Origin: Smittia aterrima
Taxonomy: Eukaryota > Arthropoda > Insecta > Diptera > Chironomidae
Direction of reading: 5' to 3'
DNA length: 64,000 nucleotides
Assembly (NCBI GenBank): GCA_033063855.1
Contig: CP093830.1
Location: forward strand, 17,794,854 to 17,858,853
The position numbers were made by a program, and so were the translations under genes. The notes under the pieces were generated by a model. It saw only the letters and a program-made list of their open reading frames with translations, was not told the DNA's origin and did not search any database. Of the stretch, positions 24,359-36,200 are shown one piece after another; within the stretch, counting starts at the first letter, position 1, and each line of letters opens with the position of its first letter.

Positions 24359-24796
24359 ATGAAATTTTTTTGCACTTTATTCCTTTTGGCTTTTGTGTTT
24401 GTGATTGCAGATGCGGCGTTGGCTCGAGGAAAGTCAGAGAAAAAAACGAGTCAGTAAAAAAAATTGAACTTTTAATTAAAATTGTAAAACTTTTGAGAAT
24501 TTAAATTTATGAAGTTTGCGAGGATGGCGTCTGTGTTGACTATTGCGAGATTAATGGAGAGAAATTGAAAGTTGGGGAATCGTCAGTGAAGAGCTGTCTT
24601 CGAACAACATGCGAAGCTGACTTCTCTTATGACATCGCGAGCTGTGGTCTCATGGCTCCTGGAGCAAAATGCATTCCCGCAGCTGAAAAATCCGAGGAAT
24701 ACCCAGGCAAGTTTTAATAAAAATTCAATTAATTTTTTATTATTTAATTTCGTTAATCCCTCAGCTTGCTGCACGCCAGTCTGCCCAGACAACTAA
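24359..24796 (+). CDS. Secreted single-domain von Willebrand factor type C (SVWC) protein
   Basis: Exons: 24359-24449, 24515-24706 and 24765-24796; 104 residues. Residues 1-22 form a signal peptide ending in ADAALA, followed by a short basic linker. The SVWC domain runs from Cys41 to Cys101 with eight cysteines (41, 58, 63, 74, 83, 96, 97, 101); the CC pair in YPACC and the GE-loop after the first Cys are hallmarks. Two more cysteines (32 and 37) precede the domain. The first intron uses donor GTCAGT. The second has a GC donor in the perfect context AG|GCAAGT and joins into YPACCTPVC; without splicing, translation would end four residues later and lose the CC pair. SVWC proteins are small arthropod secreted proteins, including Vago, linked to antiviral, nutritional and stress responses. 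That role is known for the family and not shown here. AATAAA lies at 24852-24857 and 24873-24878. Confidence 0.88.
24707..24764 (+). other. GC-AG intron in the SVWC gene
   Basis: The intron starts GCAAGT after CCAG and ends in CCCTCAG. Non-canonical GC donors normally have a very strong match to the rest of the donor consensus, as here. The alternative GT three bases further on would not restore the conserved CC-containing C-terminus in frame. Confidence 0.8.
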
Positions 24797-26709
24797 GAAA
24801 GAACCAGAGTCGGAATTAATAAGATTAGAAATCTAATTTACAAATATCGACAATAAAATATCAGAAAAACTTAATAAAACCTTTTCTTCAGACAGAATAA
24901 ATTTTCATCCTCTAAGATTTATCTATTTTCTTCTCCCGTTAGCGCTTTTGTTATCTTTTGTCTTTAGTCTGGTTGAGAAGAGAAAATATTGTTTTACGCG
25001 TGCCAGCGAAGAATGTTTGACCTTCAACTTGTCCAGTTTCTTCTCGAGGCTTCGTGACAACGTTAGAGCATTTTAACTTTTGTGGTGTTTTGAGTAAACG
25101 CTGCAAGAAGTTTCGCGTGGCAAAGAAGATACTTTGAATAACAAACTTTGTCCTCTTCATTATTTTACTGCATCAACGAGACAGCTGCGTCGGTAACTTT
25201 GGTGAGAGACTTTGACGTTGAGCAATTGTGTGTGGGTGACAAGAAGCTTTGAAATCAAAGCCATTGCACCTCAGCTGCAGATTACTCAACGAAGTATTCA
25301 GGTGAAGTGAAACAAGTCTAATTAGAAACTAATTAATCAACTTTGTCGCTGCTGCTGCTAATGACAAATTTGCATTCGGTTTATTATAATCCTTTGATAC
25401 ACGAAAACTTGCTCAACTAATTGCTAACAATCTTCAAACTCTGAAACTAGTTTGTCTTTGCTTTATTGAATTCTTTTGATGACGTTGCCAATCAATTCCA
25501 TTCTGGAAAGTTTTGCAGCTAACGAACAATGCGACTCCAGAATTCATCTCAAACATTCCCCAATTGCATGAAATTTAATTCCGTTTGAGAATGCTTCACA
25601 TGAGGAACTTTCAACAGACGAGAATGGTTTGAACGGAAGAAGATTTCGTTTCAAAGATTCTCTCAAAGTTTCCGATCAAAAGAAAAACGAAGCTTCGCGG
25701 GTCTTAGAGAAAACATTTTCAGAAAAATGCAATCATTACTCTTGTTCCATTAAACTTTTACTTCGAAGTGTTTTATTTCAATTTCAAAAGAGTTTGATAT
25801 CAAATCGCTTGGAACATTCGAACATCAGAAACGCTCTCAAAAGAAGTTAAAGTCATCAATATTTGAATAAATGATTCTGAGAATCCATCGACGAGAAGTG
25901 AAGAAGAAAAAGTTGCAACCACGGAGACATTTGAGACTTTTTTGATTTCGTTAAACTCGACACAGGTGAAAATAAAATTTCTTTTAGTCTTTGATACATT
26001 GAGACATCAAAAGAATTTTATTTTAGCATCTTGATGACTTGTAAGGTTCGAAAACCTTTTACGCATTGAAGTTCAAATTAATTTGTTTCTTGTGAACCAA
26101 AAGAAAATGACATTGAAGTGTCAATGACTTCATTAACTCTCAGACCGCTCGCAAACATTGTTTTCTAGGAAATTCTTTTCTCGCAATAAAATTAAACAAA
26201 TTTCACTTCAAACGATCAACAGCTCCGCTTAAACTTTCAGGTTTTGCTGATAACGAGAGAAGCCAACGCTTCAAGCAATGTTGACACGAAAATATTTACA
26301 AAACTGATTTAGTTTTCATGAAAATTTCCAATCATTTCGTTTTGTAAATCTCCCTGAAACCAGAAAACATTCGAAATCGATGGATTTCCAGCGAATTTAT
26401 TTTAACAAAATTTACCTAAAACTCGACATCGAGGGGAAGTCAAAACTTTTCCAAACTTCCGCCGTTATAAAAGTTTCTCTAATTCTCCGAACCCGATAAT
26501 GATCAACATGATACTTTGTCGAGCACTGCGGCGATTTTAAATGAAAGTAGCAACAACCCAAAAGTAAACTTCGTAAAGAATGATCAAATATTATTTGCCT
26601 CATCAATTTTGGTGAAATTATGATGATTCCGCCTTGTTAATCAATATTTTCTTTTTCTTGCTCTTGAGCACGATCTCTTGGTATCATCTAAGAATTTATT
26701 TTGCATTCG

Positions 26710-26850
26710 AGACGATAAAGTTTTGAGTATGTCAACTCAGAAACTTTTTATCCACACAACTTTCTCCTTTGGCTTCGACTTGCACGAACTTTTCGTAAAC
26801 AACAATATTCATAGTTCAATATTTCTTCGTTTTCGTGATTTGCATGCGAA
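26710..26850 (+). repeat. Diverged segmental duplicate B3 (partner 16720-16880)
   Basis: Third anchor of the duplicated series, same orientation. Contains AAGTTTTGAGTATGTCAACTC, TTTGGCTTCGACT and TTCATAGTTCAATATTTCTTC in the partner's order. It lies about 3.1 kb after B2, against about 5.3 kb between A2 and A3. Confidence 0.6.
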
Positions 26851-27068
26851 AAATTCACTTGGAAATAACATTGCATTATGAAAGTTTCTTTCACACGAGA
26901 GATGGCAAAAGCTCTCAAGCTTACATTTATTTGCCTCGTAATTTGCATTCCATTTGTTTGTTTGTTTCAGAGTTGTTCATGCCAATGGACTCGAGTGGCT
27001 TTTCTCATGAAAATTTTCTCAATTTCATTCCGAAAAGTTTAAGCTTCACCTAATTCACCTGAAGCAAG

Positions 27069-27091
27069 GCTCTCAATGAGAGCCTCTCATT
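27069..27091. repeat. Nested palindrome
   Basis: Two overlapping inverted repeats: GCTCTC-AAT-GAGAGC, and AATGAGAG-C-CTCTCATT with perfect 8-bp arms and a single central base. No gene context explains it, and it may be chance. Confidence 0.5.
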
Positions 27092-30000
27092 GGAACAATT
27101 GAAGCCTTCGCTTTGTGCATTCCCAAAATTTTTACGAAAGAAAATTCAATGAATTCAGTGAATTCCATGAATCAAAAAAGTTTTTCAATTAAATTGCAGA
27201 GCGACGAAAACATCGTTCAACATCATGGGACGCGCGAATCTTGTTTGGCAATGAAATTTCGTCGTAGAATTATGTTAATGCAGCGTCTTCCCTCACAGAG
27301 CATCGTTATTTATGACTTTTTCTGTTCTCGCCCCCGTGAAATTCAGAACGAGAGGCGCGTGAAACGAGCTACCAGAGTGAAATATGTCTTCATTTCGCTG
27401 AATATTTCATTTGTTCAATAAAGTTAATTGAAGATAGAGAAAAACCTCGCGAAATAGAAAATTAAGAATAATGGCAACAACTTGATTTATTCTCCGAATC
27501 GTTTCAAATGTACGAGTAGCACTCAATTCCGCATCACTGGTTGCAATATAAGCTCCACTCTGTTCCCAATTTAATCCCCAAAAACATCTCGTTCGAACTC
27601 TGAAATACCCGAAGTTTTGTTCGAAGAAGCTTAGTTGATGGTTTTATTTTGTTCCACGAGATTTCGATGCTAATGTCCTGAAAGTGCCGCTACTATAATC
27701 CCCCAATCATATTTCACAGACTTTGTTGATGCATCGCAAAAATACGGAGAGCTTAGCTTGAAGAGCGACTAAAGGATTTTTCTGGTTTGCCGTCGCTTCT
27801 TTTAAAGCCGCTGAGCGGAACGGATGTTGTTTAATGATCTATAATTAAATAACTCGATACCGCGAGTTTCTCTCTTCCCTCTCGTCCTTTCCTCTAATTT
27901 CTTTACGACCTTAAAAGAAATATTTCTTGGTAACTGAGCATCCGCTTGATGTTTTTATAGCATTGACTGAATTATGTAGCGTGTCGATTTCAATTCCGAC
28001 GTCTCGTCTCACGCATTCTTCTTCTCATGATGTTCTCCATAAAAAAAATGTTTTTAAATTGTATTCGTTCCAGTTATGAAGTGTTTCACTCATTTATTTA
28101 TGAGCTCGATTGCCGTTAATCAATTTATATTCGACGATCAACGATAATTACAAATGATAAATGAATCAGCTGGATTAGCTTCTCTGCTTGTCCCTTCAGA
28201 TTCTTGCTGATTTGTTGGGAAGTAATTTATGTTCGCCTTTACTGCCCAAATAGATAAATTTCCTATCAAAGCCGATAACGAGAACGAGAGAAAGACTTTT
28301 ACTGTCGAACATTTCTCTAGCGCCTTTCATCGACCTTGCTCAATATTCGAAAAGCAAAATACAAGCCAAACAGTGTTGTTCGGACACGCTACATCATGTA
28401 GGCAATTTACGGGCATAATGTCTTCCTGAATGCTTTTGCAGCGTCCATTATCAGACGACTCTTCTTTGTTGAGCTTTTTCGTTTATGTTTTTCTTTATCT
28501 CGATGAGTTCCAGTGGAATGGGGAAGAAGAGAAGAAAAGCTTCGTATCTCAACTTAATGCGGTAATCCTTTCTTGGCATAATTTGACAATAAAAGCATCG
28601 AGCTATTTCTCCTCCTTGCTCAACTTCTCATGTCAAGGACACTAATTAATGGAAACTCGAGACGAGATTCTAAATATTTTCTTCCTAATTGAGAAGCTGA
28701 GTCGTAGAAAAGTTGAAAAGAAAACAGTTCCCTCAATGAGTTTCATCTCCGTCTTAATTTTTATATCTGACCCTCAGCGAAAGAGCGACCAGACCATTTT
28801 TAATTAGAGACAGAATCATTCAAGTGTCAAGGGTCACGATGCCAAAGGCTGACTCTTGTTTATGTTTACTTAGGCTCTAATTTACTCTCTTCGAAATCTT
28901 TCAAGCTTTCTCAATGCTCTATGAAGCTTGTCAAAGGCGTTTTGAAGAGTTTGCCAAAAGGCCAAGACGAACTTTGCCTAATTGATTTCATTCTCCTTCT
29001 CGAAATTAGTTGTTTTTGATGTTGATTAAGATTCAAATCATTTTCAAACTCGATGATTCTTTTTCAATCCCTTCGAGAGCTTGTAAATGTTTTCTTTTAA
29101 TGGAAACTTATTCAAAAGGTTCTTTACATTGAGGAGCAGCTGTAAGCAACAAGGTTTGAGGTTTTTAATTTGCTGTCAACGGAGCCTGTGAGACTTAACC
29201 AACTACGAGAGTTTTAACTATCTGCATAGCAGTATCCGTCAAGATGAAGATCTAGAATATGATAGATGACGAAAGGGTTTGCAGGCGATGCCAGTTTCAC
29301 AACCGCATGTAAATTTTCTGAAATCTGTATCCTCGTTTCAGAGGAAAGCTCTAGTCGTCTTGAGAGCTTTTCAAAATGCGCTCTGCAGAAAATCGATGAA
29401 GCTGCCAGATGATATCAAGAGATTCCTCGCTTAGAAATTCACGGAGCGTTTCAAGGTAAAAATGTTTCAGGAATTTATTTAAATTAAAACTCGATTCTCT
29501 ACAAATACAATTTATCTCTTTCTCTGAGGATTCCTTGCGTCGCTTTAAATCACATTTCATCTCAACGATTACAAAAATATGTTTTCGATTAAAATTCAAT
29601 TGTCGATGAGAAATCAAAACATTCATTGTTCACTTTTCCAGGGAAAGATCAGAGATAACGTCGACTAAACAAGTTGTTAGTCTCACGTGGCAAACGAACC
29701 TATCCCCAATTTCACAAAATATTACAAATGATCGATGAAAGGATGACAAACAAATTGTTTGTCAAACATCGAATAAATCAATTAGAGTCAAACAAGGTAG
29801 CACAGTCGCAAACATTTCCCTTTGAACGATGTGGCCTTTGATGAAAGCCTCAGCTTGATCTACTCAACGCTTGATTCATCATTCATGGAACAAAATGATT
29901 CGCTTCGAGTTTGAATTTACAAATTGGAAATGCAATTTCTGATTTCAATGAAATAAAGCATCGCTGAAGCTTTAGAAATTTAAATGAAAAAGTTACGGGA

Positions 30001-30798
30001 ATCAGTAAAAGCTTCAAAGCTCAGCTTGATTCCGTTTCGAGGTAAAAGGGATTCTGAATAAACTTTGTTTTTAACAGAAAGCCTGACAACTATTCCGGTA
30101 GTTTCATAACTCAGCAGTTAGCTCAAATAACCGTTGAGATCACAAGCTATTGAATCGTAAAAATCCGTTTTTTTTTCCATTGCTCACAACAAATCGGAAA
30201 GCAGTTTGACTTGCGAACGAACAAGAGTCCACTCGCAATCAAAAACAGCAGCAAACTCCTAACAGGCTCTATTTGACAAATCACTCCAATCAAATGTTTT
30301 CGAGTGACTAATTTGTCAGCTCTCCTCTCTCTTGCGATGTGTTGGTTCGAACGCACAAAATAGTCGTGAATCGCCAAAAGGCGGATGACGGAAAAAAATC
30401 AGATAACTCGAAAAACAAATTTGAACTCTTGCCGATCCAAAAATAAATCGCATTCGGTCGCAATCTAGCGAAAATAAAATTGGCCTGTGCATTGATTCGA
30501 CAACAACTAGGTCAGTAATGTGAAGGCAAAAATACTTTTTTGCTAAAGAAGATTAGGAAATAAAATCAATCAATTGCTTTCGTTGCTACGAGTTCTGTGT
30601 CCACACGAGGCAAGACATGAATGAAATCGTCTGAAGCGTGGGCTGTCGATTTGCTTTCGAAACAAAGTATTCCATTCACGTACGAGACTTCTGAATCTTC
30701 TCGTAATCTTCGTAATATTTAACAGTTGATGTCAAATCTAACGCTTTAAGATTATTTTGGATCATCCAAGTGAACTCTTAAATCATCAAATAATTTAT

Positions 30799-31989
30799 TT
30801 ATCGATACATTCGTTCGAATTGATTTCCAAAGAGCGGATTATGAAAAGGATAGTCAGACGTGTCCCTCAATGTCTTGTCGCATCGACTCAAATCTAACTC
30901 TTCTGGGATGTAAGTTTCAGACGAGCTCGATGACGCTTGATCCATGTGAGCTTTGTACTTGAGGAAATATTGGTTTTTGGCTTCGATTGTTTTCTGGAAT
31001 GGAAATGAAATGAAAGAAAATGCAATTAAACTTCAATTTTATTTCTCATCACAAGAGATCGTTGCAAATCAACAGAAGAACAGCGAACAGACTACGAGAT
31101 ACGGTAAAATAAAAGTTTGATCTCACGTTGAGAGCTTTCATCAGCGATGTTTGTTCAGTGACAATCCGTTTCATGTCGACAGCTTCCATCTCCAGCTTTC
31201 GATGTTTGTCGGAGAGTTCATTGTTCAAACTGCATTGTTTCTCCAATGACTTGGACAAGCGAGACACCTCTACCTAAATGTGAGAGGCGTTAGCGAAAAC
31301 TTTCGAGAACTGAGAATAAGCAAACTCACTTCTTTCTCGGCCAACTTTGACTCCTTTAACTTGAATTGGTTTCGCAAAACTTTGTTTTCTTCTGAAAGGT
31401 CCTTGATTGCTTCTCTCTTACCCAAAACTTTCATCTCGAAACTGTTCAACTTAAATCGTAGTTCTTTGTTCTCAGTTCGAAGTGAAATGCCATCGGCTAA
31501 TGTCTCAACTGGAATTGTCAATTTGGACTTTCGGCGATTGGATGTCGGAAACTTTGGCTGTTAATGGAAGAAGGTGATGGGAATGTAAAATAATTTATTT
31601 GATTCGTTTACCATTTTTGTTGCTTTCAATTTCAGTTTCTCTTGCTCGTCAACTAAAGATTGAACTTTTAAACGAATCTTCAAATTTTCATCCTCAAGAT
31701 TCTCAATAACCTTCAAAGCATCTTTCAAAAGAAATTGTTTCTCGCTCAGCTCATTCTTCAACATTTGATTCTCCTTGTACAGATCGACAAACTCTTGATC
31801 GTCACAGAAATCGTTTTCCTCATATCTCAATCCCGATGCGTCTTGCTTGAACTTCAGCAAAAAGAGTTTCAACTTCAGATTAAAATTTTCTTTTTGAAGA
31901 ACGTTCATCGCTTCTGCTGACTGACGAACTGAGTATCCACTCGTTGATGCTCGCCATGTTTGCACAGCTCCAGTGACATTTGAAGTCAT
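30799..31989 (-). CDS. Short coiled-coil protein with a centrosomin CM1-like motif
   Basis: Minus-strand exons in transcript order: 31989-31612, 31557-31330, 31273-31127 and 30993-30799. All are phase 0 with GT-AG borders; 315 residues. The start is the ATG at 31989; an upstream in-frame TTG is not needed. Residues 27-47 contain LQKENFNLKLKLFLLKF, which closely follows the CM1 (Cnn_1N) motif of centrosomin, CDK5RAP2 and myomegalin, whose core reads KENFNLKLRIYFLEE. The rest to about residue 265 is charged and heptad-rich (for example LSEENKVLRNQFKLKE), consistent with coiled coil. It is followed by a Ser run and a non-coiled C-terminus ending FGNQFERMYR. In the family, CM1 binds and activates gamma-tubulin ring complexes at centrosomes. 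A microtubule-organising role is inferred. The protein is far shorter than centrosomin (over 1,000 residues), so it is not its plain orthologue. AATAAA overlaps the stop region, implying a very short 3' UTR. Confidence 0.85.
31849..31911 (-). other. CM1-like motif coding segment
   Basis: Encodes residues 27-47 of the coiled-coil protein. Conserved positions against the recalled CM1 consensus are the run KENFNLKL, followed by hydrophobic residues in place of IYFLEE. The acidic EE after the motif is replaced by KF. Confidence 0.7.
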
Positions 31990-33548
31990 TGCCAAAATTA
32001 TTCAAAAAAATAAATAGAAATCGACAAAATAAAAAATTTAAAGCAAACGCTTCCTATGATTGAAAAGAAAACTCAACCAACTTGAAAGCGAATAAATTTG
32101 TCAATGAATCGCTCAGCATCGTAAATATTTTTCTGCTCCACTTTAATTTATGGAAAGTCGATTCGATGGTTTCATGAATTTCTAATGATTCCTATCAAAA
32201 GCCGTAAAATTCCAAAGTTTGCTGTTGATTCTTATTTTTTTATGAAATTTCCCGCCCGTGGAGTTTACTGAAGCTGAGAGAGCTTTTGCACCACAAAGAC
32301 TCTCAATGGAATAATATTACAATTTTAATAAGAACGTAATCCTCTTACGTCGTGTACCACGCGATAGAAAACAAAAGAGCATCGCGATTCGCGAAGAAAT
32401 GCGAGGAAAATGTTTTAATGAGTTTTGAAATCCTGGATTTGCGTTCTGCGTAGCAAAGGTGAAACGACGAAAAAAACAAACGAATGCATTAAGATTCACC
32501 TGATGAAGCTTGCTCCGTGCATAGCTTTGCCGTAATCTCAAGGATTTAACTAAATTCACATGATTTTTCTGTCCACAGCTTTTCCAGGAGCTTACTAAGC
32601 TTTTAATTTTCGCTTCGATGCTCTCGACTTGCTTTCGAGAAGCTCTCGTGTCAGTCGTGATCGTGATGAGAGCAGTTTTCTTTCTCCACAAATTCAAATG
32701 CAAATGCAATTCATTAAAATTCTTTTCTCTCGTTCAAACTCTTTTTGATATGTTTTATATGTGATACGATTGCATGAATAATTTATGACGTGGAATCAAT
32801 TTCTTCCTCTTTACTAAGCTCTCGTTAGAAGACAAGGACGCGACCGAGATAGTTGAAAGCAAAAAATTTGCTTTTATGCAGAATTATCGATTCTATTAAT
32901 ATTTTAATGATTTGTAAACTCTGATGTCAAGACTTTTAAATTGCGAGGTAAGCACTTTGGCTGAATGACTAATTAATAAAGAATTCTTCAGATATTTTGC
33001 GTTGGTAGACATCAACTTGAAGGAAATATTTGTTTGAGCTCGCCTACTCATTCGCTAATTAAGAGATTCTTAGAATTCATTACAAAATTTCCTGTTAAAG
33101 ACATTCGTCGTCGTTTATTTGTGTGGGAGGTTTTTTCTATCGTAAAAGTTATGTCAGTTCCATGAAATGAAATCAAAAAACAAAAAAGAGCTTTCATGTG
33201 GTTTGGTACAAAATATATTTAAAAGATTCTGGGAAACATTTGAGCATTTACTTCGATAAGCTTCCCAGCTTCTCTTGCTATGGGCAATTCTTTTTTCAGG
33301 AGCTGTACGAGTGAAATGTAATCACAGAAAGGAGAGAAAGGATTTCTTAAAAAACGTAACTTCCAAACTATTCCCAAACCATCAAATCGATGCCATCACG
33401 AACTTTCGCCTTTTGCGCTTGATTCAATCGATGGTGTGATATCTAAATAAATAGATTTTCGTTTGTTTTATCATTTCTAGCTTATCAAATAATCGAATTT
33501 GCGTCTGATGCTCACGTCGAGCTAAAGATAGAAGCGTAACAAATAGTG

Positions 33549-33770
33549 GAATGAAGATTATCTCCGAGAGTTTTCTTGCATTGTAAGACATTCTTCCATC
33601 CTCACATTCTCTTTAATGTGGTGTTTATTTGTGGAAAATAATTTATGTGCTTTTGGTGTTCAGATGGGTTTGAAGACGACTTGCGATAAGGAGGCAGAAA
33701 GGGATGATGTTGAGAGTTTTATTGGCAAACATTTATTTCTTCTCATGCTTGTGCTAAACATTCGGTGAAA
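33549..33770 (+). repeat. Diverged duplicate segment, copy 2 (partner 4231-4500)
   Basis: Same orientation as its partner in the first intron of the Ig/FN3 gene. The longest shared run is GGAAAATAATTTATG, followed by GATGGGTT, TTATTGGCAAA and ATTCGGT in the same order. Confidence 0.6.
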
Positions 33771-36120
33771 TGGGAAGAAATTCACCAGAACAAGCTATTA
33801 TGTGTGAGGCAATTGACATACATTATGACTTCTAAAGTGTTTTTGTTATGGGCATTGTTGGTGTAGGCGATGACTTGTCTGTAGGCTGCTACGGTGCCTT
33901 CCGGATAATGTTGGCTCGTTTTGAGATTCTGCATTTGAATGTGGGAAAACTCAAGTTGATAATGGCTGTCCATTCAAGTTTCTATCTTCAAATGAAAACA
34001 CTTATTTCTTCTTCCTCTTCATCAGTTCACCCTCCACATTCTTCATCTTTTACCATCAAAGCAATTCAGAGGCAAACGTCTGATTGTACTTGAATTGGAA
34101 GACAGAGAGAGAGACTTTCAGTGCCAAAAATCAATTTCCGCAACTGCCTCGCATCAGATTCAATTTCATCCGCACACACAATAACCGAGGAGAGGAGACG
34201 GAACACGAGCAGATTAAATTTAAACAAGTGGAAGTTTCGTTCTCTTCTTCGTCTTCTTTTCCCTTCATGAAAACAAATTCCTGACAAGCAAAACAAGGAA
34301 ACGAAAACTTCTGAAAAGGAAATCAATTGCTTCAAGTTGATAAGTATGAAAGAGGAGGGAAAGCGGAAGGCGAACACAACGAGATTCTCTCAGTTTTGCG
34401 GAAGGCAAAGGAGCAACAAAGAATTCAAGCACCAAAATGCCTAATCAAGATTTCTTCTGTGAGAAAGGTCTCGTTTTCCTTTTGTTCGTGACAGGACTTT
34501 TTTTTCTTGCTTACATAAATCTCCCGAAACTTTTATTTTCCCAGCATAAAGAAAGCATAAAAAGGAGAGAGCGAACATTTTCGGCGTTCGCAGACATTTG
34601 TTTTCTAGATTGCCCAAATGAGGAATAAAGTTTTGTGCTTTTCTGTTCGGTGATTTGGGTACAAGAACTTCCACAGTCGTCGTCGTCGTCGGCGAGATCA
34701 GGAATATGTTCTCCTAAATATTGTTCACATGACTTGCTCCAATGACAAATGTGATGGCGTAGGGGTCGTTACGCTAACTAGCTTCGTTTCTCATCTCTAT
34801 TGAGTTGTTTTCCCTTTCCGACTGGCTCTTGTTGTTGTTGTCAGCTTTTATGGCAAAGTTATTCATTGTAATGTATTACGATGTGAATGATAAGTGCTCG
34901 TTGGAAATAATAAAAAATTATTCTTGAGTAGTGGAAGACGAAGAACACTCACGAGAGACCTTGAAGAATCTAATTATCAAGCTTTTTTCCTTCAAGTATC
35001 GCTAAGCTCACTCGAAAAGCTTTCTCGAAATTTAATTTGAAGAAATTCCATAAAACGCTTGAAGAATTCGTTGAGCAATAAAAGTCTCGTGAAAATATGA
35101 GAAGCGTTATCAATTCTTATCGCTCTGATGTAACAACAAAGTTTGAATTTATGACTCGATCATTAAATTTTCAATCGATTAGACGGGAGCGCTATAAAAG
35201 TTTAATTGCATGTGAAATGTGTGTGTTCTCTCTTTCATGTTAAAAAGCCTCAGAAGGAGCAGATGGAAACACAACCTATCGCGATTCTCTTCCTTGAAAT
35301 CAGAAGCAAAAGCTGTTCGCTCATCAGACATTAACTAATAGCTTGGGTCGTGTCTTGTAACGAGGAGCTCCCAAAAGATGCGACAAATTTTTCCTCAACA
35401 AATCAAAGAAAGTACGAAAGTTCTCCCAACATGACTTTTACATTAACGCTTCTGATTCTCTCACATCTGTTCGTACCCATAAAATTCTGACACATGTTTT
35501 AAACGACGACGACGACATTTGCTCGCAACCGATGGCGCTCACTAGATTTACGTTGCTTTTAAAAAAATTTGCGTGATGAAAATCTTAAATTTAAATCTCA
35601 ACATTGGAGCCGAGCGAGAGAGAAACTCATTTGTTGTTTACAACATTTCACGCCATGATTAATAACAGAGCTGCCTGACGATAAATCATAGCAATTAATT
35701 AGACGCTTAGTAGCTTGCGATGTATGCATGCAATCTAAGGATTATAATTTACTATCGCATCGTCGCATAAAAACTATTAAAACGGAAATGGCGATCCATT
35801 AAAAAAATAAACAGTCAATTGAGCTTTGTGTTGTGTTTATCAGAAAATCTCGGACAAGTCATGCAATCATCGGATCGATGAGAAACTTGGCTCGGAATGC
35901 AATCGCACCTCGTTCAACAAAGTCTTCAAGACAAACGAACGAAAAAAGTTTGTAATCGAGATCTTTATTGCTCCAGATTCGAATTTGAAGAGACTGCCAA
36001 GGGGGAAGCGAACAGAAAAAGAAAAGTTTGGCAACTTCGAATCTGTTTTTAAAGAGGAATTAGCAACAACAAAAAATTACTGTCCCAAAAATGAAAAAAA
36101 AATCCGGAGAAAAGGAAGCG

Positions 36121-36200
36121 AAAAGTTTTTCAATTGAGTAATATAAAAAAGAAGTTCGAGTGCTGAAACTGAGGGCAATAAAAAAGTTTATAACTCGCTT
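36121..36200 (+). repeat. Weak duplicate segment, copy 1 (partner 41770-41860)
   Basis: Shares GTGCTGAAA, TTGAGG/CTGAGGG, CATAAAAAGTT/AATAAAAAAGTTT and a following CTCG/GTCG in the same order with 41770-41860. The match is short and AT-rich, so it is weaker than the other pairs. Confidence 0.35.

Larger units (their letters stand above)
24880..30798. other. Intergenic region between the SVWC gene and the coiled-coil gene
   Basis: About 6 kb without a supportable gene. The minus-strand frame at 29351-29626 (91 codons, ATG start) has a plausible-looking composition but no recognisable family and no clear splice partners. Repeat block B3 (26710-26850) and a small nested palindrome (27069-27091) lie here. 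Confidence 0.5.

Noticed and set aside
29351..29626. 91-codon minus-strand frame with a plausible helical C-terminus
   Set aside because: No recognisable family, no clear splice sites or promoter, and length within chance.
30345..30358. GGTTCGAAC string as a tRNA B box
   Set aside because: No matching A box or cloverleaf arms are found upstream on either strand at the required spacing.
31990..31995. Upstream in-frame TTG as start of the coiled-coil protein
   Set aside because: TTG is not a normal eukaryotic start, and an ATG two codons later gives the same protein.
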